From Olsenella uli (GTDB lineage Bacteria > Actinomycetota > Coriobacteriia > Coriobacteriales > Atopobiaceae): a DNA stretch of 64,000 nt. The position numbers were made by a program, and so were the translations under genes. The DNA is taken from NCBI RefSeq assembly GCF_016899935.1, contig NZ_JACJJK010000003.1, forward strand, positions 62,001 through 126,000, given 5' to 3'. The notes under the pieces are model-generated. The model was not told the DNA's origin. It did no database searches and worked only from the letters and a program-made list of their open reading frames with translations. This document shows, one piece after another, positions 42,583-51,218 of this stretch. Position 1 is the first letter of the stretch. Each line of letters starts with the position of its first letter.

Positions 42583-43886
42583 CGCGCCCCCGTCGGCCGC
42601 GCCGGGGGCTGCGCGTTCTTCTCGGCCTGCTGATCGTTGTGGTCGTGGCCGGCATCGCGCTGGCGATTGCCGTGTGGCACCGCCTCGACCAGCGCAGCCG
42701 CGGCGAGGGCGTGGTCCAGGCCCCGAGCGAGTTCGCGGCGCTCGAGGGCTCGACCGGGCGCACCGGCGCCTTCACCGCGAGCATCGACTTCACGAGCATG
42801 GCCACGGGCGCCGAGACCATCTCCACCGAGGTCGCCTGGGACGACGAGTGGTTCTTCCAGGACCCCACCATCTACAACCACGAGCTCGCCACCACGTGCT
42901 CGGTGCTCTCCGCCGTGGCCAACTCGGAGTCCGCGTACTACCAGGCGGGCTCGAACTCGCCGGCCTACATGGAGCAGGCACTGGCCGAGCTGGGCTTCGA
43001 GGAGATCTCCACGGCCTCCTACCAGTACCGGAGCGAAATCTTCGACGAGGTCGTGGACTTCATCACCGGCACGGACGACGTCGTTGCCTACTCGGTGGCC
43101 ACCAAGCGCGTGACCAGCGCGGATGGGGCCGAGAAGACCCTCTTTCTGGTGTCGATTCGCGGCAGCTACGGGTCCGAGTGGCTGAGCGACCTCAACATGG
43201 GCAGCGCCGCCTACGGCATGGAGGAGATCACGCACGAGGGCTTCTCGGAGGCCGCGCGCGAGATCGTGGACGAGCTCGCGGCGCGCATCACCGAGGAGGC
43301 CGGCCTCGACGGCACCGACGACATCTGCCTGCTCTTCACCGGGCATTCGCGCGGCGCCGCGACAGCCAACATCGCCGCCGCGTACGCCGACGAGATGAGC
43401 CAGGGCCTGCGGGTGCTGGCGCCGCTCTCGAGCATCTACTGCTACACCTTCGCCACGCCCACGGTCACGACCTTCGACAACGCGGGCGACGCGCTCTACG
43501 ACAACATCTTCAACGTCATGAACCCAAGCGACATGGTGCCGCGCCTGCCGCTCAACTCCTGGGGCTACGAGCGCTACGGAAATGACCTGTGGCTGCCCGG
43601 CTACGGAGACGAGGGCTTCGACGAGGCGCACGAGGCCATGTGCGAGGTCTTCGAGGCCAACACGGGCGTGGAGAGCCCCTACGTCCCCGAGGACCGCGAG
43701 CACGTGGACAAGCTGGTCGAAGACCTGGGGCGCGAGATCCCCACGGCCGACGACCTCGCGACGCTTGGCGGCGGCGCCAGCGTCGTGAAGGACCTTCTCG
43801 CCGACGTGAATCCCATGCAGGTTCTCTACGGCCACTACCCGAGCGTCTACATCGCCTGGATGCAGTCGCTCGACGCGCTTGGGTAG
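42579..43886 (+). CDS. Lipase class 3-like alpha/beta hydrolase, membrane-anchored
   Basis: 435 residues. A basic N-terminus then one hydrophobic helix (residues 10-33) without a lipobox suggests a signal anchor, with the enzyme outside. The nucleophile elbow LFTGHSRGAATANIAA at about residue 250 (G-H-S-R-G) is that of class 3 lipases; VVAYSVATKR and ISIRGSYG-type strands precede it. Probable catalytic Asp in MNPSDMVPRLP and His near the end (YGHYPSVY). Coupled to the CmpB-type gene through an ATGA overlap. Confidence 0.87.
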   Translation: MTRPRRPRRGLRVLLGLLIVVVVAGIALAIAVWHRLDQRSRGEGVVQAPSEFAALEGSTGRTGAFTASIDFTSMATGAETISTEVAWDDEWFFQDPTIYNHELATTCSVLSAVANSESAYYQAGSNSPAYMEQALAELGFEEISTASYQYRSEIFDEVVDFITGTDDVVAYSVATKRVTSADGAEKTLFLVSIRGSYGSEWLSDLNMGSAAYGMEEITHEGFSEAAREIVDELAARITEEAGLDGTDDICLLFTGHSRGAATANIAAAYADEMSQGLRVLAPLSSIYCYTFATPTVTTFDNAGDALYDNIFNVMNPSDMVPRLPLNSWGYERYGNDLWLPGYGDEGFDEAHEAMCEVFEANTGVESPYVPEDREHVDKLVEDLGREIPTADDLATLGGGASVVKDLLADVNPMQVLYGHYPSVYIAWMQSLDALG

Positions 43887-43928
43887 ACTTCCCTCAAGAC
43901 CGGCTCCGCCACGGCAAGGGAGGCTGCG

Positions 43929-44744
43929 ATGGGTGACGTTCGCAAGGAGCTCACGAGGGTTCTCGAGGACGCCTGCGAAGAGGTCGACCGACGGCTGGGC
44001 GCGTTTCTCGCCAAGCCGGACGATGTGGAGACCATTCACAAGCTGCGCATCTCCATCCGCACGCTGAGGAGCCTGCTGGCGTTTGTCTCTCCGCTGCTCA
44101 AGCGCCGCCGTCATCGGCTGCTGCAGGACGACCTGCGCTCGGTGGTGATAGAGACCTCGCGCCTGCGCGAGTACGACGTGATGCTACGCGACGTCCGGGC
44201 GCTGGGCTCCCCGAGCGGCGAGCTCGTCGCGAGGATCGGCGAGCTCCGCGAGCTCGAGCGCAATCGCGTGGTGGGCGTCATGGACGGGCGTCACACCCGT
44301 CGGGCGCTGAGGCGCGTCCGCAGGCGCGTGAAGGCGCTCCCCTGGAAGGACTCCGTGTGCAGGCGCGGCGTGACGCGCGCTGACGTGCTCGCAGTCTTTG
44401 ACGAGCTGGTGCGCACCGTGGACGAGGGATACGCCGCCGTTGACCGCACGGACGCCGACGCCGTGCACACCCTGCGCAAGCGGGCCAAGCGCGTGCGCTA
44501 CGTCGCGGAGGCCTTCTGCGCGCTCCTGGGCGAGCGGGCGGTCGCCGAGGGGGCCCGGATGAAAGGCGTCCAGGACGAGCTCGGTGACGTCTGCGACGCC
44601 CGCGTCAACGTGGAGATGGCGCGCGACCTTCTGGACCTGGGGCTCTCCAACGAGGCGCGCGCCGCGCTGGAGGCTCTGCTTGCCCGCAACCGAGTCCTCA
44701 TCGATGCGTTTGTGACGGGCGGGCGGTCCGGCGGCGTCAGATAA
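43929..44744 (+). CDS. CHAD domain protein
   Basis: 271 residues. The CHAD fold is seen as two repeats, each with conserved histidines and many Arg/Lys: TIHKLRISIRTLRSLLAFV (residues 34-53) and AVHTLRKRAKRVRYVAEAFC (about 178-197). CHAD domains bind inorganic polyphosphate through these basic helices and often accompany triphosphate tunnel enzymes; no CYTH partner is visible. Cytosolic. Its stop codon starts the terminator hairpin 44742-44814. Confidence 0.9.
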   Translation: MGDVRKELTRVLEDACEEVDRRLGAFLAKPDDVETIHKLRISIRTLRSLLAFVSPLLKRRRHRLLQDDLRSVVIETSRLREYDVMLRDVRALGSPSGELVARIGELRELERNRVVGVMDGRHTRRALRRVRRRVKALPWKDSVCRRGVTRADVLAVFDELVRTVDEGYAAVDRTDADAVHTLRKRAKRVRYVAEAFCALLGERAVAEGARMKGVQDELGDVCDARVNVEMARDLLDLGLSNEARAALEALLARNRVLIDAFVTGGRSGGVR

Positions 44745-44814
44745 CGCGCACAGTTTGCTTCGATAGCGTATATCTGCAGTTAAAAATAACGCACACGGCA
44801 ATCTGTGCGCGTTA
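44742..44814. terminator. Bidirectional terminator spanning both stop codons
   Basis: TAACGCGCACAG (44742-44753) and CTGTGCGCGTTA (44803-44814) are perfect inverse arms. The left arm begins with the CHAD stop TAA and the right arm ends with the stop of the convergent ABC ATPase. A third partial copy (TAACGCACAC, 44787-44796) lies inside the loop. Confidence 0.65.
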
Positions 44815-45954
44815 ATTGCGGCAGGAGCCCTCGCGGCGCACGGGGAGGTCGGCGGCGCGGGCGGCGGCGAGGAGCTCGGCGTTGCGGGCGTTGCCGGTTC
44901 CGAACGCGCTCACGCAGCAGATGACCTCGCGGCAGGCGAGAAGGACCTCACGGGCGCGGGCGACGGACTCGGCGCTCACGGGCTCGAAGTCGCGCTCGAA
45001 GACCGCCCGCGTGGCCAGGCTGCGCGCGAGTAGGCCGTCGGCGTCGTGCTCGTGCAGGACGCCCGTGGCAAATGGCGTGCCGGCGCGCGCGAGCCGCCGG
45101 AAGCACGCCGCGCCCGACCCGCCGCCGGCGATGACGAAGACCTCGGGCTCGCCGGCCGGTCGCGCGAGCTCCACGCTGCCGAAGGCGGGGTCATAGGCGC
45201 CCAGGGCCAGGTCGTAGAGCTCGGCCACGCGCTCGGCGGTGAAGACCTCGTCGGGCGTCCCCTGGCACATGACGCAACCGTCCTTGATGCAGATCACGTG
45301 GTCGGCCGCCTTCTGCGCGAGGTCGATCTCATGGAGCGAGGCCACGACGGCGACGTCGCGCTCGCGCGCCTCCCGACGCAGCAGCTGGAGCACGTCGAGC
45401 TGCGAGCGGACGTCCAGGTAGGACGTGGGCTCGTCGAGCAGCAGCACGCGCGGCTCCTGGCAGAGCGCCCGGGCGAGAAGGACGCGCTGCCGCTGCCCGT
45501 CGCTCACGTGGGCAAAGTCGCGCTCCGCGAGCCCCGCCACGCCCGTCGCCTCCATCGCGGCGGCGACGGCCTCCTCGTCCTTCTCGCCCAGCACGCCGAG
45601 GCGCCCGGTGAACGGGTAGCGCCCCGCCTCCGCCACGTCGCGGCAGGTGAGAAGCTCGGTCTGCGGCCGGCCGGTGAGCATGACGGAGAGGGTGCGGGCG
45701 CGCTCCGCCGCGGGGACGTCGGCGAGCGGGCGACCGAAGAGCTCCACGACGCCGCCGAGCGCGCGGAGCTGCCCGGCCACGGTGCGCAGGATCGTGGTCT
45801 TGCCGGAGCCGTTGGGGCCGATCAGCGCCACCACCTGCCCGGGCCGCACGGCGAGGCAGACGTCGCGCACGAGCGCCCGCTCGCCGTGCCCCACCTCGAG
45901 CCCCCGCAGCTCCAGCGCGAACGTGGAAAGGGGACTGTCCCCCTTCCACATCAT
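44812..45954 (-). CDS. FecE-type ABC ATPase with extra C-terminal domain
   Basis: 380 residues from the ATG 45954 (45951 alternative), overlapping the permease stop. Residues 10-245 are a metal-chelate ATPase: LIGPNGSGKTT, signature VSDGQRQRV (Ser-Asp-Gly-Gln rather than SGGQ), LLLDEPTSYLD, SLHEIDLAQ. Residues 265-380 form an additional Rossmann-like domain (EVFVIAGGGSGAACFRRLA, VLHEHDADGL, EVICCVSAFGTGNARN) absent from standard FecE/BtuD proteins. Its function is unknown. The first codons are part of a palindrome (45923-45949). Confidence 0.88.
   Translation of the reverse strand: MMWKGDSPLSTFALELRGLEVGHGERALVRDVCLAVRPGQVVALIGPNGSGKTTILRTVAGQLRALGGVVELFGRPLADVPAAERARTLSVMLTGRPQTELLTCRDVAEAGRYPFTGRLGVLGEKDEEAVAAAMEATGVAGLAERDFAHVSDGQRQRVLLARALCQEPRVLLLDEPTSYLDVRSQLDVLQLLRREARERDVAVVASLHEIDLAQKAADHVICIKDGCVMCQGTPDEVFTAERVAELYDLALGAYDPAFGSVELARPAGEPEVFVIAGGGSGAACFRRLARAGTPFATGVLHEHDADGLLARSLATRAVFERDFEPVSAESVARAREVLLACREVICCVSAFGTGNARNAELLAAARAADLPVRREGSCRN
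45923..45949. repeat. GGGGAC/GTCCCC palindrome inside the ATPase start
   Basis: GTGGAAAGGGGA and TCCCCCTTCCAC pair around a CTG centre with one mismatch. Same core as the palindromes at 21688, 54026 and 60420, but here it is read as the first codons of the ATPase gene (WKGDSPLSTF), so it may be an insertion at a gene junction. Confidence 0.6.
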
Positions 45955-46982
45955 CGGGAGCTCCGGCGGAGCATGAGGGCGATCACGATCGGCGCGCCAA
46001 AGACGGCGGTGACGGCGCTCACGGAGAGCTCGACGGGCGAGAAGAGCGTCCGCGCGATGAGGTCGCACCCGCAGCAGAAGGCCGCGCCCGTGAGCAGGCA
46101 CGCCGGCGTGACCAGCAGCGGCCTCGACGAGCCCACGCCGCGCTTGGCCAGGTGTGGCGCCGCGATGCCCACGAACGACACTGGCCCCGCGAAGGCGGCC
46201 ACGCAGGCGGAGAGCAGGCTGGACACGGCCACGATGAGCAGCCGCAGCGCGCCCACGTTGACGCCCACGCTCCTGGCGTAGGGCTCGCCGAGCTGGTAGG
46301 CACCGAGCGGCTTGGAGAGCGCGAAGACCGCCGCCCCCATGACGAGCACGACGACGGCGACGATCCCCACGTCAGACCACGTGGCGCCCGAGAAGCTCCC
46401 GCGCGACCAGTTGTCCAGGTTCACGATGGACTGGTCATCGGCGAAGGCCACGAGGAAGTTGGTCACGGCGGAGCAGATGTAGCCCACCATCACGCCGGCC
46501 ACGATGAGCATGCTCTGGGAGCGCACGCGCCGCGAGATGAGCAGCACGAGGCCCATCGTGAGCAGCGACCCCGCAAAGGCCGACGCCACGGACGCCGCTG
46601 GGCTCATGACCTGCCCCGCGCCCAGCACCACGATCATCACCACCGCAACCACGAGCTTGGCGCCCGAGGAGATGCCCAGCACGAAGGGGTCGGCGATGGG
46701 GTTGGCAAAGAACGTCTGCAGCAGGAACCCGGAGAGCGAGAGCGCCCCGCCCAGAAGCACCGCCTCGACGGCGCGCGGCAGGCGGATCTGCCAGATGACC
46801 TGCGCGGCGGTGGAGGCGTCGCCGGGCCCGCCGGCAAGGATGCGCGCCACCTCCGCCGGCGCGGTCTCCACGCTGCCGAGGCAGAGGTTCGCCACGAAGA
46901 GCGCTACAAGGCCGAGAAGAACGGCGAGGTCGAAGGCGATCGCCCGGCGCGCCCGCCCGCTCTTGTCGCCCGCCGCCCGCAC
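45951..46982 (-). CDS. FecCD-type metal-chelate ABC permease
   Basis: 343 residues with GTG start at 46982, one base after the binding-protein stop. About ten membrane helices. The FecCD hallmarks are QIRLPRAVEAVLLGGALSLSGFLLQTFFANPIADPFVLGISSGA and, near the end, GPVSFVGIAAPHLAKRGVGSSRPLLVTPACLLTGA. Imports iron-siderophore, haem or cobalamin. Middle gene of a binding protein-permease-ATPase operon. Confidence 0.95.
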   Translation of the reverse strand: MRAAGDKSGRARRAIAFDLAVLLGLVALFVANLCLGSVETAPAEVARILAGGPGDASTAAQVIWQIRLPRAVEAVLLGGALSLSGFLLQTFFANPIADPFVLGISSGAKLVVAVVMIVVLGAGQVMSPAASVASAFAGSLLTMGLVLLISRRVRSQSMLIVAGVMVGYICSAVTNFLVAFADDQSIVNLDNWSRGSFSGATWSDVGIVAVVVLVMGAAVFALSKPLGAYQLGEPYARSVGVNVGALRLLIVAVSSLLSACVAAFAGPVSFVGIAAPHLAKRGVGSSRPLLVTPACLLTGAAFCCGCDLIARTLFSPVELSVSAVTAVFGAPIVIALMLRRSSR

Positions 46983-46983
46983 G

Positions 46984-48117
46984 CTAGCCCAGCTTCCAGA
47001 CGTAGGTCGTGGGCTCAGAGGCGCCGGTGAAGGCCGTGCGCAGGTCCTCGATGATGTCCGCCATGCTGGTAATCTGCTGGTAGAGGTTGGCGTCGCAGGT
47101 CCAGACCTCGCCCGTCTGGACGGCGCGGAAGTCCGCGAGCAGCGCGTTCTTCTCGCACAGGGCCTCGAGGCTGGTCACGCCGTCGTCGATTGTGCCGTTG
47201 TAGATGATGACGTCCGCGTCCCGCGCTCCCTCGTAGAAGCGCTCCATCTCCACGGTGACCGTGGTGGGAGAGGAGTCGGTGGCGCCCTCCTCGGAGAAGC
47301 TCACGTACTCGCCGCCCGCAGCCTCGATCATCTGGCAGAAGTAGTCGCCGTCGCGGCGGGTCACGGCGGCGCCGTCCTCGTTGATGTAGAAGAAGGCGAC
47401 GGTCCTGCCCGTCGGCGCGCCCTGCGAGGCGGCCTCCACGCGGGCGGCCACGTCGTCGAAGACCTCCGTCGCCGCGTCCTCGCGCCCGAAGACGGCGCCT
47501 ATGAGCTTGATCCACTCCAGGCGGCCGAGCATGTCGTCCTCGCGGCTGGACTGCTCCATGAGGACGGTCACGCCGAGCTCCTCGAGCTTGGCGCGGACTT
47601 CGGGGACGTGGTCGATGTTGGTGTTCTCGATGGCGAGCGGGCAGCCGGTGGCGGTGATGAGCTCGTAGTCGGGCTCGCGGTAGAGGCCGCCGTAGGCGAT
47701 CGACCCGTCCTCCAGGCGCTCGGTGAAGGCGGGAACGGGGGAGTCCTCGGCCTTGACCGAGGAGACGGAGACCGCGTCCAACGCGCCGATCGCGTCCACG
47801 AGGCAGATCATGCCGGTGGAGACCAGGTAGACGTTCGCGAGCGGCTGCCGGATCACGCCCACGTCCCCGGGCAGGCCCGCTGGGGGCTCCGCGTCCTCGG
47901 GCACCACGAGCAGGCGGTCGCCGCTCGCGAGGGTCGCGAGCCGGAAGCCGCCGTCGTAGGCGTCGAGCGAGAACTGCGTGGCGTGGGTCAGCGCGACGGG
48001 CGTGGCGTCGCCGAGCGCGTCAAGGCCCGAGGAGGTGTCCTCCTCGGTCGAGCAGCCGGCCAGGGCGAGCGGCGCGAGGAGGCCGACGGTCAGGGCGGAC
48101 CTGCGGGTGAGAGACAT
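46984..48117 (-). CDS. Metal-chelate ABC transporter binding lipoprotein
   Basis: 377 residues. Signal MSLTRRSALTVGLLAPLALAGCSTEED contains twin arginines and a lipobox (ALAGC), so it is exported, perhaps by Tat, and lipid-anchored at Cys21. The rest resembles periplasmic-binding-protein fold type III used with FecCD permeases: two lobes joined by a long helix (VRAKLEELGVTVLMEQSSREDD region). Ligand cannot be read: iron chelates, haem or cobamides. Upstream gene of the operon. Confidence 0.9.
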   Translation of the reverse strand: MSLTRRSALTVGLLAPLALAGCSTEEDTSSGLDALGDATPVALTHATQFSLDAYDGGFRLATLASGDRLLVVPEDAEPPAGLPGDVGVIRQPLANVYLVSTGMICLVDAIGALDAVSVSSVKAEDSPVPAFTERLEDGSIAYGGLYREPDYELITATGCPLAIENTNIDHVPEVRAKLEELGVTVLMEQSSREDDMLGRLEWIKLIGAVFGREDAATEVFDDVAARVEAASQGAPTGRTVAFFYINEDGAAVTRRDGDYFCQMIEAAGGEYVSFSEEGATDSSPTTVTVEMERFYEGARDADVIIYNGTIDDGVTSLEALCEKNALLADFRAVQTGEVWTCDANLYQQITSMADIIEDLRTAFTGASEPTTYVWKLG

Positions 48118-48173
48118 GGCCCTCCAGTCGGACGAAGGTTGGACCCCATCATGATACGTCGAGACGGGGCGGT

Positions 48174-50114
48174 CTAGCGCCCGCAGAGCGCCTGGCGGAT
48201 GAGCTGCGCAAAGGCCGCCGCGCCCGCGTCCGTGAGGTGGATGCCGTCATCGACCAGGTACTCGCTGTGCCCCTCGCTGGCGCCGCACCAGTCGATGATG
48301 CCCACGTTGTCGTTCTCGGCGGCAAAGCGGCGCAGGACCTCGTTGTTCGCGTCCTGCAGCGGGTAGGGGCTTCGGATCGTGACAAAGTACACGGGCTTGC
48401 CGCCCACGGCGTCGATCAGCGCCTGCACCGTCGACTCGTCGCGGATGAGGCTGTTGCCGCCCAGCGCAAAGACTACGGCCTCGGGGTCAAAGCCGCCCGC
48501 GACGTCCGCCGCGTAGACGTCCTGCCCCTCGTAGAGCTGGCGGCTCACGGCGCCGTCGACGAGCGCCTCGGGCAGCGCGGCCTCGAGGGCGGGCGTGGCG
48601 CCTGCGGTCACGGAGTCGCCGATGACGAGGACGCGCGCGTCGCAGGAGCCCGTCGCCTCGTCGTAGCTCCACGACTCCCAGGGGAGGTTGTCGGGCACCT
48701 TCTCGGCGACGGGCCCCGCCGGCTCGTCGGTGTCCCCCTCGTCGCCGGCGCCCCCCTCGGCGTCCGTCACGACCGGCGTCCCCGTCCCCGCCGCGCCCGG
48801 CGAGGGGGCCAGCTCGGGCCGCAGCGCCACGGCGCGCTCGTCCGCGACCGCCTGCCAGTCGACGGGGGCAAAGGCGAGCGCCCCCACCGCGCAGGCACCG
48901 AGCGCCGCGAGGCAGACGGCCGCCGCCGCAGGCGCCGTGCCCGGCTCGCTCCTCCGACCCCGTCCCAGGAGACGCGCGCACGGCGCCTCGACCAGACGGT
49001 AGAACACCTCGGCCACGAGCAGGACCGCCGCGACCTGCAGCGCCTGCTCCCACCAGGCGACGGCCGTGGTGCGCGTGGCGGGGTTCATGAGGATGAGCAT
49101 CGGGTAGTGCACGAGGTAGACCGAGAAGGACCTCGTGCCGAGCCAGCGCAGCGGGGCCACGGCGAGCGCCCGTCCGAGCGGGCACCCGCTCACCTGGACG
49201 CAGGCGAGCAGCGCCGCCGTGACGAGGGCGAAGGCGAGGTAGCCGCCGCGATACATGAGCGCGCTCTCGCCGTCGGCGAGCACGAACCCCGCCACGAGCG
49301 CTGCGAGGCAGACGAGCCCGACGGCCGTGGCCGCCCCGCGCGCCGCCGCGCCCGCCCGGCGTCCCGCGCCCTCGTCGCGCGCGGCGGGCAGCGCCAGGGC
49401 GACGAGCGCGCCGGCCACGAGCTCGGCGGCGCGGGCGTCCGTGCCGTAGTAGACGCGGGCTGTGTCGCCCTGCGGGTTAAAGAGCAGCGCCATGATGACG
49501 GCCGAGCCCACCAGCACGCCCACGGCGACCGAGAGGGGGCGGATACTCCGCGCCCGCGCCGCCGCCATGAGCACGAGCGGCCAGACCACGTAGAACTGCA
49601 TGACCACGCCGAGGTACCACAGGTGCGTGAGCGGCGAGGGGAGTCCGGCCGCCTGGAAGTAGGAGACCTGCCGGAAGACGTACGACCAGTTGCCGATAAA
49701 GAGCGCCGCCGGCAGCGCGTCCGCCTGCACCTTGGGCAGCAGGCTCGGGGTCACGAGGTAGGTGGCGAGCGCGGCGAGCCCGACGGTCACGAGCACCGGC
49801 GGCAGCAGGCGGGCGACGCGTCGCGCCAGGTAGCGCCCGTAGCCGAACGTCCCGCGCCCGAGCGCACCCATCACCGAGCGCGTGGCGAGAAACCCCGTGA
49901 TGACGAGAAACACCGTGACGCCAAGAAACCCGCCCCGCAGCACGGAGGGGCGCAGGTGGTAGAGAACCACGCCGGCGATCGCGAGCGCGCGCAGCCCGTC
50001 CACGGCGTCGATGCGCCGCCCCGTCCCGGCGGGCTCGGCGGGGGTCCTGAGGTGCGCGGCCCTTCTCGGCGTGGGGCATCTGGCGGTCTGGGGCGCGGGC
50101 GAGCGGTCGGTCAT
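48174..50114 (-). CDS. OatA-like acyltransferase 3 with SGNH domain
   Basis: 646 residues, Shine-Dalgarno GAGGAGGACCC. Residues 35-390 form a ten- to eleven-helix acyltransferase-3 domain (IDAVDGLRALAIAGVVLYHL with the catalytic His, GFLGVTVFLVITGF, RFSVYLVHYP-like RSFSVYLVHYPML). Residues 470-646 are an extracellular SGNH esterase domain with VLVIGDSVTAGA, LGGNS and DDGIHLTDAG. This is the OatA layout that O-acetylates peptidoglycan or another surface glycan, giving lysozyme resistance. Divergent from an esterase gene. Confidence 0.92.
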   Translation of the reverse strand: MTDRSPAPQTARCPTPRRAAHLRTPAEPAGTGRRIDAVDGLRALAIAGVVLYHLRPSVLRGGFLGVTVFLVITGFLATRSVMGALGRGTFGYGRYLARRVARLLPPVLVTVGLAALATYLVTPSLLPKVQADALPAALFIGNWSYVFRQVSYFQAAGLPSPLTHLWYLGVVMQFYVVWPLVLMAAARARSIRPLSVAVGVLVGSAVIMALLFNPQGDTARVYYGTDARAAELVAGALVALALPAARDEGAGRRAGAAARGAATAVGLVCLAALVAGFVLADGESALMYRGGYLAFALVTAALLACVQVSGCPLGRALAVAPLRWLGTRSFSVYLVHYPMLILMNPATRTTAVAWWEQALQVAAVLLVAEVFYRLVEAPCARLLGRGRRSEPGTAPAAAAVCLAALGACAVGALAFAPVDWQAVADERAVALRPELAPSPGAAGTGTPVVTDAEGGAGDEGDTDEPAGPVAEKVPDNLPWESWSYDEATGSCDARVLVIGDSVTAGATPALEAALPEALVDGAVSRQLYEGQDVYAADVAGGFDPEAVVFALGGNSLIRDESTVQALIDAVGGKPVYFVTIRSPYPLQDANNEVLRRFAAENDNVGIIDWCGASEGHSEYLVDDGIHLTDAGAAAFAQLIRQALCGR

Positions 50115-50197
50115 GGGTCCTCCTCTGCCCGCCTATTGTACGTCCGGCGCCGGACACTATCTCGTATGATGGACGGACCCAACCAACGGAGGAGAAC

Positions 50198-51019
50198 ATG
50201 CGCGTCGAGAAGATCGAGCTGCCGGGGTCCGGCCACGGGGCCAAGGTCGCCACGCTCACGGCCTACGCGCAGGACAACGTGGCCGACCAGGCCGCGCGCC
50301 GACGTCCCGCCGCCGTGGTCTGCCCGGGCGGCGGCTACGCGTTCTGCTCGGACCGCGAGGCGGAGCCGGTGGCGCTCGCCCTTCTCGCCCGCGGGCTTCA
50401 GGCCTTCGTCCTGGACTACACCGTGCTCGATGACGCCGTGCCGGGACCGCTTCTGCCCGCGCCGCAGCTGGACCTCGCCCATGCGGTCGCGACGGTCCGC
50501 GCGCACGCGGACGCATGGCACGTGGACGAGAAGAACCTCGGGCTTCTCGGCTGCTCGGCAGGCGGGCACCTCTGTGCCACGTACACGGCGCTCTCACGGG
50601 ACGAGGCGTTTCTCGCCCGCGCCGGCGTGAGCGCGGACGCGGCGCGCGTGGCCTGGCAGATCCTCTGCTACCCGGTCATCGACCTCGGCGCCGGCTGGCC
50701 GGGCGATGCCGCCTACGCGGCGCGCCTCTGCCCGGCGGACGGGCCGCTCGCCCGCGCCCAGGACCTGGTGAGCGCCGCCACGCCGCCGACCTTCCTCTGG
50801 CACACGGCCACGGACGCCACGGTGCCGGTGAGAAACGCCTACCTCTACGCGGCCGCGCTCGCCACAGCGGGCGTGGACCACGAGTGCCATGCCTTCCACG
50901 AGGGGCGCCACGGCCTCTCGCTGGCCACGGAGCAGACGGCCCATCGCCCCGGCGACGCGCTCCCGCACGTGGCGCGCTGGCTGGACCTCGCCGTCGAGTG
51001 GCTGCGCGAGCTGTCCTGA
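50198..51019 (+). CDS. Alpha/beta hydrolase, acetyl-esterase type
   Basis: 273 residues, ATG after GGAGGAGAAC. CPGGGYAFCSDREAEPVA is the HGGG-like oxyanion loop of BD-FAE/acetyl xylan esterases, GLLGCSAGGHLCATY holds the nucleophile Ser near residue 131, LWHTATDATVPVRN the Asp, and EGRHGLSLAT the His. No signal peptide, so it acts in the cytoplasm, perhaps deacetylating imported sugars. Single gene; repeats lie downstream. Confidence 0.88.
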   Translation: MRVEKIELPGSGHGAKVATLTAYAQDNVADQAARRRPAAVVCPGGGYAFCSDREAEPVALALLARGLQAFVLDYTVLDDAVPGPLLPAPQLDLAHAVATVRAHADAWHVDEKNLGLLGCSAGGHLCATYTALSRDEAFLARAGVSADAARVAWQILCYPVIDLGAGWPGDAAYAARLCPADGPLARAQDLVSAATPPTFLWHTATDATVPVRNAYLYAAALATAGVDHECHAFHEGRHGLSLATEQTAHRPGDALPHVARWLDLAVEWLRELS

Positions 51020-51028
51020 CGCCGCCCT

Positions 51029-51186
51029 GCAGCGCGCGTAACACGGCTTTACCGGAAATCCCGATCTACGCACGGCGAGAAAATCGCGTAAGTCGGGATT
51101 CGTGTCCACGCGGACAGCAATCCCGACCTGCGCGCGCCCGGAGCGCAAACGCAGCGCGCGTAACGCGGCATTTCCGGAAATCCCGA
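51029..51186. repeat. Direct and inverted repeats between esterase and radical SAM genes
   Basis: Two 36-bp near-identical copies start at 51029 and 51151 (GCAGCGCGCGTAACACGG and GCAGCGCGCGTAACGCGG, both running to CCGGAAATCCCGA). AATCCCGA occurs three times (51057, 51119, 51179) and its inverse TCGGGATT once (51093). No ORF is supported here. Confidence 0.6.
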
Positions 51187-51218
51187 CTCGCGCGCGCCGC
51201 ACACCGGCCAAGAAGGGC

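Noticed and set aside
48237-50630. 797-codon plus-strand ORF over the acyltransferase gene
   Set aside because: His/Arg/Asp-rich antisense product without recognisable motifs; the minus strand encodes an intact OatA-like protein.
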